The notes under the pieces: generated by a model
What the model saw: the letters and a program-made list of their open reading frames with translations, nothing else
What the model was told of the DNA's origin: nothing
Database searches by the model: none
Part shown: positions 7,884-16,617 of the stretch, piece by piece
How the letters are laid out: each line of letters begins with the position of its first letter
How positions within the stretch are numbered: the stretch's first letter is position 1
Assembly: GCA_035560815.1 (NCBI GenBank)
Contig: DATMYR010000012.1
Location: 1 to 64,000 of the forward strand
Source of the DNA: UBA5314 sp035560815
GTDB lineage: Bacteria; Bacillota; Syntrophomonadia; Syntrophomonadales; Syntrophomonadaceae
DNA: 64,000 bases
Reading direction: 5' to 3'
Program-made: the position numbers and the translations under genes

Positions 7884-8804
7884 TTAATGGAAAAAGCTCA
7901 TTGTAATTTCTGCCAGGAACAATCCTATGACCGAAGCCAGTCCTTCTCCATAGTTCAATGACAGGTCGAACAACGGTTCCAGTCCCAGCCGGTTTAATAT
8001 GATCGCGTGTCCGGTCTCAGCAGACAGACTGGGTGCAATAAGATATGGAATCACATCGCTATTTAATTGACTGGCCAGGAGTGCGGCCACAGATGTTACA
8101 TACCCATCCAGCATAATCGGAATGCCCTTTTCGTTTGCCTTCACAATAAAACCAGTCAGGGCAGCAATCTCCAAACCGCCAAATCGAGCTAACAAATCAA
8201 TGACATTAGCGGGGTCCGGATGACGATATTCAAGAGCACGTTTAATGATTTCCGACTTTTTATCTATTACCGAGCGGTTGGCCGATCCCTGTCCAACCAG
8301 GGCCGCTTCCGGCAGTTCCAATACCGCAACTCCTAATGCCGCTGCGCAAAGAGTGTCGGCTATACCAATTTCTCCTAAGCCAATTATATCAAAATCATGA
8401 TAATTTATAAGGTCCCAGGCCGATTGACCCGCATTCATAGCCGAAAGGACCTGACTATGATCCAGGGCATCCTCACATAAAAAATTCCTGGTTCCTTTAC
8501 TAACCCGCTTATCAATCAGCCGCGGCTGATTAAGATCCATATACAGCCCCACATCAATAAGCCACTCTCTCCGATTCAAGCGCTCCAAAAGGCGAACGGT
8601 GGGGTTGGAACCATCAAGATGAGCCAGGACCAGATCTCCTGACTGCAGAGGGGGATAATGGCTGGTATGCTCCCGGCTTATGCCGTTGTCCCCGGCAAAT
8701 ACCACCAGGGTCCAGGACTGCGCCGGGCAGCCCTGAACAGACAACTTGTCATGCAGGCCGTTCAGCCGGCCCAATCCCGGAGAATTAACCTGGTCTATCC
8801 CCAT
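7884..8804 (-). CDS. cobT: Nicotinate-nucleotide:dimethylbenzimidazole phosphoribosyltransferase (CobT-like)
   Basis: CobT transfers phosphoribose to the lower-ligand base of cobalamin, giving the alpha-ribotide for nucleotide-loop assembly. Family blocks are visible: GLGRLNGLHDKLSVQG at the N-terminus, VVFAGDNGIS, a GLGEIGIADTLCAAAL version of the usual EMGIGNT motif, LLARFGGLEIAALTGF, IMLDGYVTSVAALLA, and a C-terminal GEGLAS glutamate at about residue 287 where the catalytic base is expected. The ATG at 8804 follows AAGGAG by ten bases and fits the family start; an in-frame GTG at 8867 is less likely. No other cob gene is adjacent. The altered motifs suggest a divergent CobT that may accept another lower ligand. 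Confidence 0.82.
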   Translation of the reverse strand: MGIDQVNSPGLGRLNGLHDKLSVQGCPAQSWTLVVFAGDNGISREHTSHYPPLQSGDLVLAHLDGSNPTVRLLERLNRREWLIDVGLYMDLNQPRLIDKRVSKGTRNFLCEDALDHSQVLSAMNAGQSAWDLINYHDFDIIGLGEIGIADTLCAAALGVAVLELPEAALVGQGSANRSVIDKKSEIIKRALEYRHPDPANVIDLLARFGGLEIAALTGFIVKANEKGIPIMLDGYVTSVAALLASQLNSDVIPYLIAPSLSAETGHAIILNRLGLEPLFDLSLNYGEGLASVIGLFLAEITMSFFH

Positions 8805-9076
8805 AAAAACCTTACTCCTTGCACCCGGCAGCTGCACTGGGATAATTGCTTGATTCGTAGAAAGCACCCGCCTCTACGCCCTTACATTATTTTCCTCTAC
8901 TTGATCTAAATTTACAATATATCCATAACATCAGGAGGTCGACATCCTTTATAAGGTCAAGAAACTTTTGGACATCCATCCCCAAACGTCTGGCTGCAGG
9001 TATCGGCACGCCAACCAGGCCTGTACTATCATCATGTTGGCTGGATCTCTGCATATATACGATTCAGCATGAGCTC

Positions 9077-9799
9077 TTACAGCACAGCATTCGTCCGGGC
9101 TTCCGTTTTCAGTTGTTCAACTTCTCCCGGGCTCAGAAAGCGATATTTCCCCAGAGCAACTCCCTGGAGGGTTAGGAAGGAGAAGCCCACCCGCTGCAGG
9201 CTCCGCAGCGGTAGTCCCACCGCCTGGCACATCCTGCGCACTTCCCGCTTCTTTCCCTCCGAGATCTCAATTTCAAGCCCGCCACCCCCGGGCAGCAAAC
9301 TCACCCGGGCCGGAGAAGTAACCCCATCCTCCAAATGAACACCTTTTCTTAATCGACCTAAAGCCTTTTCTTCAATAGGCCCCTTGATCCGGGCATGGTA
9401 TCTCTTCTTGATGCCATAACGGGGATGAATCATCATATTGGCAAAATCCCCATCGGTGGTCATAAGCAGCAATCCTTCTGTATCGTAATCCAGGCGGCCT
9501 ACGGGATAAAGCCGGACGCCCAAATCCGCCACCAATTGAGCCACAGTAGGGCGGCCCTGCGGATCACGCAAAGTGCACAGGTAGCCGGATGGTTTATTCA
9601 AAAGAAGATAAATCTTTTCTTCCGGGACCAGATTCCTGCCATCCAGGGTTATTACATCCGCACCTGGAGTGATCTTGGTCCCCAGTTCGGTGATGGTCCT
9701 TCCATTCACCTGGATTCTGCCCAAAACGATAAGTTCTTCTGCCTTCCGTCGGGAAGCAACCCCGGTTTGAGCTAGATACTTGGCCAATCGCAAGTTCAT
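9077..9799 (-). CDS. rluB: 23S rRNA pseudouridine synthase, RluB family
   Basis: An S4 RNA-binding domain occupies residues 1-60 (RLAKYLAQTGVASRRKAEELI). The RsuA/RluB catalytic domain follows, with the GRLDYDTEGLLLMTTDG motif containing the catalytic aspartate and the GKKREVRRMCQAVGLP motif near the end. Length (240) is normal. The enzyme isomerises a uridine in 23S rRNA. It stands alone upstream of the REP-like array. Its 3' side borders a roughly 270 bp gap before cobT in which I see no gene. Confidence 0.93.
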   Translation of the reverse strand: MNLRLAKYLAQTGVASRRKAEELIVLGRIQVNGRTITELGTKITPGADVITLDGRNLVPEEKIYLLLNKPSGYLCTLRDPQGRPTVAQLVADLGVRLYPVGRLDYDTEGLLLMTTDGDFANMMIHPRYGIKKRYHARIKGPIEEKALGRLRKGVHLEDGVTSPARVSLLPGGGGLEIEISEGKKREVRRMCQAVGLPLRSLQRVGFSFLTLQGVALGKYRFLSPGEVEQLKTEARTNAVL

Positions 9800-9874
9800 C
9801 CATCCTAAACGATACTATCAGGAATATTATGTATGTCTTTCTACATTTTTATGATATCTCCTTTAAGGGTTTAA

Positions 9875-10232
9875 GGGTTGGGGACACACCTTCCCCTGGG
9901 GCGTAGACTAATCCCGATGGCTTTCGATATGTCTTGTTATATTTTATATAGGCGAAACATCTGCTAACAACGGTAAGGAATGTCCCCATGAGCTCCCCTT
10001 GGTCGCTGGATGTAAGTGATTTTAGACTACGTCGCAATGTAGTTAGGGGCACTCCTCGTTCAAGGAATGTCCCCATGTGCCCGTCATACCCTCTATTATT
10101 ATTAAAGAAATTTCATTGCAGGCTGGGGACACACCTCCTCTTCGAGAGAGGAATGTCCCCCTGTTACCGCCCTACAGGCGGTAAGGCATGAAAGGTATTC
10201 TTTATCAACTCGGTAAGGAATGTGCCCGTCAC
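9875..10232. repeat. Array of REP-like palindromic elements
   Basis: The 550 bp gap between rluB and folE holds at least five related sequences built on GGGGACACACC and its partner GGAATGTCCCC. They lie at about 9880-9901, 9970-9990, 10061-10085, 10121-10190 and 10211-10230. The fourth is a complete unit that can fold from GGGGACA to TGTCCCC around a TTCGA loop, followed by a second hairpin (TTACCGCC/GGCGGTAA). The same family recurs near 38.0-38.3 kb and 42.7-43.3 kb. No gene is visible here. Such elements are typically mobilised by REP-associated tyrosine transposases; none is in the window. Confidence 0.75.
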
Positions 10233-10350
10233 AATACTTACTAAAAAAGAACTAAGGATCGAGGATTTTTATCAAAATCTGATCTTTCTGGTATTATAGA
10301 TATGTAATTGTTAATAGGCTTTCAGGCCTTATAAGAGCGGAGGATTAGCT

Positions 10351-10926
10351 ATGCAAGCCAAAGCCATCGATAAAGAAAAAATTAAAATAGCGGTAAAAAT
10401 GCTTTTGGAGGCCATCGGCGAAGACCCGGAACGGGAAGGTCTGCTCGATACACCTCGGCGGGTGGCCAATATGTATGAAGAGATATTTTCCGGGCTGACC
10501 GATAACCCTGCTGAGTTTTTGGACGTTTCATTTACCGAATTTCATGACGAACTGGTATTGGTGAAGGATATTCCCTTATATTCCATGTGCGAGCACCACC
10601 TTTTGCCCTTTTATGGGAAGGCTCATGTGGCGTATATTCCCCGGGGCGGCAAAGTAGTAGGGATCAGCAAATTGGCCAGGGTCTGCGATGTCTATGCCCA
10701 ACGCCCGCAGTTACAAGAACGGCTAACCTCCCAAATTGCCGACTGCATCAGCCAGACCTTGCATCCCCACGGCGTAGCGGTTGTTATTCAGGCCGAACAC
10801 ATGTGCATGACCATGCGGGGTGTAAAAAAACCCGGCGCTCTCACGGTTACCTCGGCGGTACGCGGCATTTTCGAAACCAGAGCGGAAACCCGGGCTGAAC
10901 TCCTGTCTCTGATTCTAAATAAATAA
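10351..10926 (+). CDS. folE: GTP cyclohydrolase I
   Basis: FolE opens GTP to dihydroneopterin triphosphate, feeding folate and, in many bacteria, queuosine precursors. The 191-residue sequence shows the zinc site (Cys and His of SMCEHHLLPF at about 80 and 83, and a third cysteine in AEHMCMTMRG at about 152) and the PRGGKVVGISKLARVCDVYAQR substrate block. A GGAGG site precedes the ATG. It is transcribed alone and away from its neighbours. Folate supply is relevant to fhs and metH, and queuosine genes tgt, queA and queH lie further along the window. Confidence 0.96.
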   Translation: MQAKAIDKEKIKIAVKMLLEAIGEDPEREGLLDTPRRVANMYEEIFSGLTDNPAEFLDVSFTEFHDELVLVKDIPLYSMCEHHLLPFYGKAHVAYIPRGGKVVGISKLARVCDVYAQRPQLQERLTSQIADCISQTLHPHGVAVVIQAEHMCMTMRGVKKPGALTVTSAVRGIFETRAETRAELLSLILNK

Positions 10927-10972
10927 TTCCTTCATAAAAGACGAATCCTTTTATCCGGCAGCCAAACGAACC

Positions 10973-12373
10973 TTAATCCTGCCAAAAGTCCCACTGGGGT
11001 TCCAGCATATCCCCGGATCGGGGGCGGAAAGCTCCCAGGGCCGGATCCAGGATATAATCTTCCTTATAGGAACGCCTGTTGGCTGCAACATCCCGTAAGA
11101 GCTTAACCAGTTCTTTTATTTCGGCTGTAGTATTGTAAGCTCCCAGACTAATTCTAACCATTCCCGGCATTTCCCAGAAACCCATATTTTCATAGGTCTT
11201 CAAGTCCTCTGGTTCATTCTGATGCAAGAGAAACCTGACATAAGGCTGGGCACAGAAGCATCCAGTTCTGACCCCGATGCCTCTTTCGTGGGCCAGGATA
11301 GCGCCCAGGAGGCTGTGCTCCATACCGCGCAAATTAAAACTTACCACGCCCACCCGGGGCCCGATTCCATAACAGGTTAGCCCGGGAATATCCTTCAGGG
11401 CATTCAGAAGATACTTCGTCAGTCCTTCCTCATACCCGGCAATCCTTTCCATCCCGATTTTGCTCAGGTAGCGCAGTGTTTCGGCCAGGGCGTAGGCCCC
11501 CACCACATTGGGCGATCCGGCTTCCTCCTTATCAGGCAGTTCCGCCCAGTTAACCTGTTTGCGCGCCACCAGTCGCACAGTACCGCCACCCGAGAATTCC
11601 GGTTTCCCGCGCAAAAAGGTTTCCCGGCGGCCAATTAGAACCCCAGTGCCAAAAGGAGCATAGACTTTATGACCGGAAAAGGCCAGGTAATCAATGTGCT
11701 GGGGGTCATAATGAGGCTTCATCTCCAGACCGCGGTGGGGTACAAGTTGTGCAGCATCCACGAGAATCTGGCTTCCATACTCATGGGCCAGAGCAGCCAG
11801 TTTATAAATATCATTGACATGGCCGGTCACATTGGAGGCACCGCATACAGTCACCAGACGCACCCGTGGATACCAGAAACGGAGCTTCCGTTCTACATCT
11901 CCCAGATCTAAGCGGCCCTCCTGGTCAAGCGCAGCGTACTCCACACGGCCCTGACACCGCCAGGGAAGATCATTGGAATGGTGTTCCATCATGGTGCTGA
12001 TAACCACATCTGCAGGAGTAAGGTTCAAGCGGTAGGAAAGCTTGTTGATGGCTTCGGTAGTATTTTTAACCAGGATAACAACATGGGTGTCCGGATCGGC
12101 CTTTACAAACTCACCAATAATTTGATGACACCAATCAAAGATTCGCGTTGAAGTCATTGATTTGAAACCGGTGCCCCGGTGCACCCCCGAATACCAGGCC
12201 AGCATTTTCTCAACTTTACGGAATACTGGCTGTAAAGCCGGAGTGCTGGCGGCATTATCCAAATTGATAAAGGTCTGTTGCTTTCTTTTCCGGGTAGGCA
12301 CCCGCGTCTCTATCCCTATGACGTCACACCTGAATCGTTTTATATCAAATTCGCTATTAATGGTATCCTCCAC
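10973..12373 (-). CDS. Class V aminotransferase (cysteine desulfurase-like)
   Basis: This 466-residue PLP enzyme belongs to the class V/cysteine desulfurase superfamily. The PLP lysine is in the FSGHKVYAPFGTGVL motif (about residue 236), with the cofactor-binding aspartate and glutamine in ILVDAAQLVPH (about 206 and 209) and MEHHSNDLPW near 130. A cysteine-bearing GVRTGCFCAQPYV segment (Cys about 372 and 374) lies where SufS-type enzymes have their catalytic cysteine. It is longer than SufS, with an extra N-terminal 35 residues and a C-terminal tail. The start appears to be a GTG. A DsrE-like gene follows upstream, suggesting sulfur handling, but neither partner nor substrate is certain. Confidence 0.8.
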   Translation of the reverse strand: MEDTINSEFDIKRFRCDVIGIETRVPTRKRKQQTFINLDNAASTPALQPVFRKVEKMLAWYSGVHRGTGFKSMTSTRIFDWCHQIIGEFVKADPDTHVVILVKNTTEAINKLSYRLNLTPADVVISTMMEHHSNDLPWRCQGRVEYAALDQEGRLDLGDVERKLRFWYPRVRLVTVCGASNVTGHVNDIYKLAALAHEYGSQILVDAAQLVPHRGLEMKPHYDPQHIDYLAFSGHKVYAPFGTGVLIGRRETFLRGKPEFSGGGTVRLVARKQVNWAELPDKEEAGSPNVVGAYALAETLRYLSKIGMERIAGYEEGLTKYLLNALKDIPGLTCYGIGPRVGVVSFNLRGMEHSLLGAILAHERGIGVRTGCFCAQPYVRFLLHQNEPEDLKTYENMGFWEMPGMVRISLGAYNTTAEIKELVKLLRDVAANRRSYKEDYILDPALGAFRPRSGDMLEPQWDFWQD

Positions 12374-12463
12374 CCCGGTGTTATTACTTCGGGTATCTTT
12401 TTAATACATAATACGGAGGGGGTGGAGTTCTTGACACTCTGATCTTGTTAGTTTGCCTACAAG

Positions 12464-12943
12464 TTATATAAAGAGCTGCATATCGGAGGCGGTGGCATCC
12501 TGCAGGTAGGCCTTCACATCGATAACTTCAACACCAGAGATGAATTCCTCTTGTTTAAATCCCATGATTTCCATAGAAAGCTGGCAGGCGCACAACCGCA
12601 CATTCTTCTTCTGAGCCCCTTTAATGAAATCGGGCAGGGCCGGCGCGTCCTGCTCTTCCATCATATCCAGGAGCATCTTTTTTCCCAATCCTGCCATATT
12701 CATGGATGAAAGGGGTAGGGCCTGGGCTCCGACCGGGGTGCTCAATGCAAACATCTTCTCGTAGGCACTTTTATCTTCCAGAGACATTTTCCCCGGATCA
12801 CGCAAGAGCAGCAAGCCCCAGAAAGCAAAAAACATGGTCACTTCCATTTCCAGCTCTCGCGCCCCATTCGCTATGATAAAAGCGGCCAGGGCTTTATCAT
12901 ATGCCCCACTGAACATTAATAGATTTACTTTTTTATTGCTCAT
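12464..12943 (-). CDS. DsrE/DsrF-like sulfur-relay family protein
   Basis: The protein matches DsrE-like peroxiredoxin-fold proteins: KKVNLLMFSGAYDKALAAFIIANGA at the start, the EVTMFFAFWGLLLL segment, and a VRLCACQLSMEIMG stretch (cysteines at about 118 and 120) where family members carry their reactive cysteine. Such proteins move sulfur or act in membrane-associated redox. An ATG at 12943 with GGAGG eleven bases upstream is preferred over an upstream in-frame start at 12970. It lies 90 bp upstream of the class V aminotransferase gene in the same direction, so a cysteine desulfurase/sulfur-carrier pair is plausible. Confidence 0.82.
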   Translation of the reverse strand: MSNKKVNLLMFSGAYDKALAAFIIANGARELEMEVTMFFAFWGLLLLRDPGKMSLEDKSAYEKMFALSTPVGAQALPLSSMNMAGLGKKMLLDMMEEQDAPALPDFIKGAQKKNVRLCACQLSMEIMGFKQEEFISGVEVIDVKAYLQDATASDMQLFI

Positions 12944-13041
12944 AGATGCTCGACCTCCTCCATCCATCATATATTTTGTTTATCTTGATCTCCGACCTGC
13001 GAATTTATTCAAGCGAAGTTGGCCGCAAACCCATGAAAGAA

Positions 13042-13064
13042 CCGCTCGCGGTATCCGTGAGCGG
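13042..13064 (-). terminator. Hairpin downstream of fhs
   Basis: CCGCTCGCGG and CCGTGAGCGG pair around a TAT loop, 36 bp past the fhs stop. The T-run on the minus strand is short (TTCTTTC), so termination may be weak. Confidence 0.45.
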
Positions 13065-13099
13065 CTCATGGTAACCAGTCTTGTTTGAAATTTAGCTTA

Positions 13100-14767
13100 T
13101 TAAAAAAGCCCTAGTATCGTTCCATCTTCAAGAATATCGATCTTTTCAGCGGCTGGTGTTTTTCCCAAACCGGGCATAGTCATCACATCGCCGGCCAGTG
13201 GAACAATAAAACCGGCTCCGGCTGATAGGCGCACCTCCCGAACCTGTATGTCGAAACCCCGAGGGCGTCCTAATAATGAAGCATTATCTGAAAGGGAATA
13301 CTGGGTCTTGGCTATGCATACCGGCAGATGACTGTAGCCCTGCTCCTTGAGCCTTTCCAGCGTGCGCAGAGCGGTCGGTGCATATTTAACCGCATCGGCC
13401 CCATAGATTTCACGGCAGATAGTCTGGATTTTATCCGGCAGGCTCTGTTCCAGGTCATAGAGAAAGCGGAAACTGCTCGGACGCTGAACCGCCTCCATTA
13501 CCTTTTCGCCCAGTTCCAACCCTCCCGCACCGCCTTCCGCCCAAACCCGGGATAAGGCCATCTCGACGCCCATACTCTTGCACTTTTCTCTCAAAAGTTC
13601 TATCTCTTCTTTACTGTCGCTGGGGAACTCATTTAAGGCCACTACTATGGAAACACCGAACTTTTGGAGATTTTCCAGATGTTTCTCCAAATTAGCCAGC
13701 CCCTTTTCCAGAGCAGCTAGATTGGGTTCTCCCCACTGCTCTTTTTTCAAGCCGCCATGATTTTTCAAGGCTTTTATACTGGCTACCAGAACCACAGCAT
13801 CGGGAGTAAATCCGCCGTATCGGCAGACGATGTTGAAGAACTTTTCAGCACCCAGATCGGCTCCGAAACCTGCTTCGGTAACCATCACATCTCCCAGTTT
13901 AAGCCCCAAACGGGTGGCCACGATGCTGTTGGCACCGTGGGCGATATTGGCGAAAGGTCCTCCATGAACAAAAGCCGGTGTGTTTTCCAGGGTTTGAACC
14001 AGGTTGGGTTTAATTGCGTCTTTGGCCAGCAAGGCCATGGACCCGGCAGCCTTTAGATCGGCAGCTGTTACTTCCCGCCCGTCATAGGTATAGGCAACTA
14101 CGATGCGCCGGAATCGCTCTTTTAAATCCATCAAGTCCTGAGCCAGACAGAGGGCGGCCATCACTTCAGACGCTACGCTGATGTCAAATCCGGATTCCCT
14201 CGGAACCCCGTTGATCTTACCGCCCAGGCCCAAAACGATGTTACGCAAGGCTCTCTCGTTGAGATCTAGAGCACGGCGCCAAACCACCTGACGCGGATCG
14301 ATGTTTAAACGGTTGTCATGATGGATATGGTTGTCCAGAAGTGCGGCCAGCAGATTATGAGCGGTGCTTACAGCATGGATATCCCCGGTAAAGTGCAGGT
14401 TAATGTCCTCCATGGGTACTACCTGGGCATATCCTCCTCCAGCTGCCCCTCCCTTGACTCCAAAGCTGGGGCCCAGAGATGGTTCGCGCAACCCGATAAC
14501 GGCTTTGGTGCCCATTCGATTCAATGCCTGACCTAATCCCACCGTGGTCGTGGTCTTTCCTTCTCCGGCCGCTGTAGGATTGATGGCGGTTACCAGGACC
14601 AGCTTTCCATCCGCCTTATTCTTGAATCTCTCCATGACCTCAAGAGAAACTTTGGCCTTGTATTTGCCATAGAGCTCTATGTCATCCTCGTGCAGCCCCA
14701 GGGATTCAGCCACCTCGATAATAGGCTTCATAACCGCTTTTTGCGCTATTTCTATATCACTTTTCAT
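13100..14767 (-). CDS. fhs: Formate-tetrahydrofolate ligase
   Basis: Fhs makes 10-formyl-tetrahydrofolate from formate, ATP and tetrahydrofolate. It is the entry of formate into the methyl branch of the Wood-Ljungdahl pathway and into purine synthesis. The 555-residue product has the ATP-binding TAINPTAAGEGKTTTTVGLG block at about 60-80, REPSLGPSFGVKGGAAGGGY, and the terminal VPLAGDVMTMPGLGKTPAAE segment. The ATG at 14767 is eight bases from a GGAGG site; upstream in-frame starts are too close to it. The gene is single, with no folD, fchA or metF beside it. Its leader contains a long stem (see 14795-14846). Confidence 0.97.
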   Translation of the reverse strand: MKSDIEIAQKAVMKPIIEVAESLGLHEDDIELYGKYKAKVSLEVMERFKNKADGKLVLVTAINPTAAGEGKTTTTVGLGQALNRMGTKAVIGLREPSLGPSFGVKGGAAGGGYAQVVPMEDINLHFTGDIHAVSTAHNLLAALLDNHIHHDNRLNIDPRQVVWRRALDLNERALRNIVLGLGGKINGVPRESGFDISVASEVMAALCLAQDLMDLKERFRRIVVAYTYDGREVTAADLKAAGSMALLAKDAIKPNLVQTLENTPAFVHGGPFANIAHGANSIVATRLGLKLGDVMVTEAGFGADLGAEKFFNIVCRYGGFTPDAVVLVASIKALKNHGGLKKEQWGEPNLAALEKGLANLEKHLENLQKFGVSIVVALNEFPSDSKEEIELLREKCKSMGVEMALSRVWAEGGAGGLELGEKVMEAVQRPSSFRFLYDLEQSLPDKIQTICREIYGADAVKYAPTALRTLERLKEQGYSHLPVCIAKTQYSLSDNASLLGRPRGFDIQVREVRLSAGAGFIVPLAGDVMTMPGLGKTPAAEKIDILEDGTILGLF

Positions 14768-14794
14768 ATTCATTCCTCCTCGAAAAACTACCAA

Positions 14795-14846
14795 GGTATA
14801 GTCTTCCCTAAAAAGGTTTTTTTTCCTGCCTGTCTTCGACTATACC
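14795..14846 (-). promoter_or_regulatory. Structured leader of fhs
   Basis: GGTATAGTC and GACTATACC form a perfect 9 bp stem enclosing 34 bases, including an A/T-rich centre, just upstream of the fhs ribosome site. It does not match the tetrahydrofolate riboswitch as I remember it. A TATAAT on the minus strand at 14879-14884 could be the promoter -10 box, but no good -35 is visible. Confidence 0.4.
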
Positions 14847-14888
14847 AGGGCAACTTTCCGGGGAATTTGAACGAAAGTATTATACTAT

Positions 14889-15425
14889 TTACCCGAAGAT
14901 TCTGTGGCAGATATAGAGGGAGGCCAGAAACCCGCTGAGATCAGCAGACAGCCCTGATATAGGGGCATAGCGATACTTTTTGACACCAACTCCGCCAAAA
15001 TAGATAGTTAAGATAAAAAAGGTTGTATCCGTAGTCCCCTGCATGACCGACGCCAGCCGCCCGACTATGGAATCCGGACCGTAAACTCGCATCAACTCAG
15101 TAGCCAAGCCCAGCACAGCACTTCCCGAGAGCGGTCGCATTACAGCCAGGGGAAGAATTTCGCTGGGAATTCCCAGATAACTGGTCAGCGGAGTCAGTGC
15201 CCGGCTTATGTAATCTAATGCTCCCGAGGCGCGAAAAACCGAAATAGCCACCAACATTCCCACCAAAAAGGGAATGATCTTCACCGCTGTTGTAAAGCCT
15301 TCCTCGGCCCCTTCAACAAAGGCTTCATACACGGGCACTTTCTTCCATTGCCCGTACAAAGGGATGCCCAGAAGCAGCACCGGTATTGCCCACCGGGAGA
15401 CTACGGTCAGAATGGAATACAGCAT
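14889..15425 (-). CDS. spmB: Spore maturation protein B
   Basis: SpmB (178 residues) is a multi-spanning membrane protein which, with SpmA, is needed for normal core dehydration of endospores. Recognisable segments are MLYSILTVVSRWAIPVLLLG, ALTPLTSYLGIPSEILPLAV, RPLSGSAVLG and DTTFFILTIYFGGVG. A much longer frame runs back to 15869, but the part above 15425 is an out-of-frame reading of spmA. The ATG at 15425 overlaps the spmA stop by one base (TAATG), pointing to translational coupling. Confidence 0.94.
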   Translation of the reverse strand: MLYSILTVVSRWAIPVLLLGIPLYGQWKKVPVYEAFVEGAEEGFTTAVKIIPFLVGMLVAISVFRASGALDYISRALTPLTSYLGIPSEILPLAVMRPLSGSAVLGLATELMRVYGPDSIVGRLASVMQGTTDTTFFILTIYFGGVGVKKYRYAPISGLSADLSGFLASLYICHRIFG

Positions 15426-16018
15426 TAGTTTCTCCTTCCCCAACGGCTGAAGCGGCGAAACCAGTAATCCAGCGAGACAGCAACAATCATAGAAATAGAG
15501 GTAGCAAATATACAAGGACCCACGATTTCCACAGGATTGGCGGAATGAAAAGAAAGCCGCACCCCGATCATGGTGGCCGGCAGCAGGGTGATGCAACCGG
15601 TATTCAAAGCCAGAAACGTACACATGGCAGTAGATGCTTCCTCCCGACCTTCGTTCAATTGCTGCAGCCCTTTCATGGCTTTCAGTCCAAAGGGAGTAGC
15701 AGCATTGCCCAACCCTAAAATATTGGCACTGAGGTTTAAAATGATGGCTCCCATTGCAGGATGATTGTGAGGAACTCCTGGAAACAGCCGAACAGTCAAC
15801 GGTCTCAACATCCGGGCCAAACCTTGAATCAAGCCGCCTCGTTCGGCGATGCGCATAATGCCCAGCCATAAGGCCATGACTCCGATCAGATCAAAACATA
15901 CCTGCACAGCGTCACGGGCCGCTCCCAGTGCCGCCTCGGTTACTACCTCAATATTGCCGGTAAGAGCGGCTACCACAATGCCAACGGCCAGCAGCACCAG
16001 CCAGACTATGTTCAGCAC
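15425..16018 (-). CDS. spmA: Spore maturation protein A
   Basis: SpmA (197 residues) is the partner of SpmB in spore core dehydration, and carries a nucleoside-recognition/gate-type membrane domain. The LWLGIMRIAERGGLIQGLARML stretch and the LNLSANILGLGNAATPFGLKAM motif are typical. A GTG at 16018 follows a GGGGAGGGG ribosome site. It overlaps spmB. A sporulation-related ytfJ homologue is upstream, separated by a terminator. Confidence 0.94.
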   Translation of the reverse strand: MLNIVWLVLLAVGIVVAALTGNIEVVTEAALGAARDAVQVCFDLIGVMALWLGIMRIAERGGLIQGLARMLRPLTVRLFPGVPHNHPAMGAIILNLSANILGLGNAATPFGLKAMKGLQQLNEGREEASTAMCTFLALNTGCITLLPATMIGVRLSFHSANPVEIVGPCIFATSISMIVAVSLDYWFRRFSRWGRRN

Positions 16019-16063
16019 GGTCTACCCCTCCCCTTTTAGCATTTTTTGAAGGGTATGAATCTG

Positions 16064-16101
16064 GCTAAAAAATTAGAACACCGGCCATACGGCTGGTGTT
16101 C
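16064..16101 (-). terminator. Terminator after ytfJ/gerW
   Basis: GAACACCAGCC and GGCCGGTGTTC form a stem with a short loop. On the minus strand it is followed by an AATTTTTTAG tract. It separates the ytfJ homologue from spmA. Confidence 0.75.
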
Positions 16102-16142
16102 TTCGATTTCTGCTTCTCTTTGCTGTTTTGGGTAAGGGACTG

Positions 16143-16574
16143 TTATTGCTCATCCATAGGCTGCCTATGATTTCTTCTGCCATTGTTTCTTTGTAATGCG
16201 TTTTCCAGTTTGTCCAGCAACTGGGGAGCTATATCCACCATTCTCTCGGCCAGATGATTCCCGGATACCGAGATGAGGCGCACATCATTCATACGGCAAA
16301 CCAGAAAACCCATGGGTTTTACCGATACTCCCGCACCGCTGCCACCTGCAAAAGGCAATTCCGGATTCCGGGTCTGGCCTTCCTGTGCATATTCTCCGCC
16401 CCCGGCGGCAAATCCACAGGCCACCTGGGAAATGGGAATAATGACTGTACCATCGTTGGTCTCAACTGCATCACCAACCACGGTATTAACATCCACCATT
16501 TCTTTGATACTTTGCATTGCGGTCTTCATAAGTCCTTCAATAGGATGGTTGTTTTTTTCTGCCTGCTCCTCCAT
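16143..16574 (-). CDS. ytfJ: Sporulation protein YtfJ/GerW family
   Basis: Residues 10-110 match the YtfJ (GerW) family, needed for germination of some Bacillus spores: LMKTAMQSIKEMVDVNTVVGD, TVIIPISQVACGFAAGGGEY, and the glycine-rich PFAGGSGAGVSVKPMGFLV. The C-terminal tail is short and polar. The ATG at 16574 is eight bases from GGGGGTG; an ATG two codons earlier at 16580 is too close. The gene lies between the scp/DUF2953 genes and spmAB, all on the minus strand. Confidence 0.92.
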   Translation of the reverse strand: MEEQAEKNNHPIEGLMKTAMQSIKEMVDVNTVVGDAVETNDGTVIIPISQVACGFAAGGGEYAQEGQTRNPELPFAGGSGAGVSVKPMGFLVCRMNDVRLISVSGNHLAERMVDIAPQLLDKLENALQRNNGRRNHRQPMDEQ

Positions 16575-16617
16575 CAGCATTCACCCCCGCGCGTAATATT
16601 ATAGCCGGTTACCGGCC

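Noticed and set aside
15426..15869. Upstream part of the long minus-strand frame ending in spmB
   Set aside because: It is an out-of-frame reading of spmA; the true spmB start is the ATG at 15425 coupled to the spmA stop.
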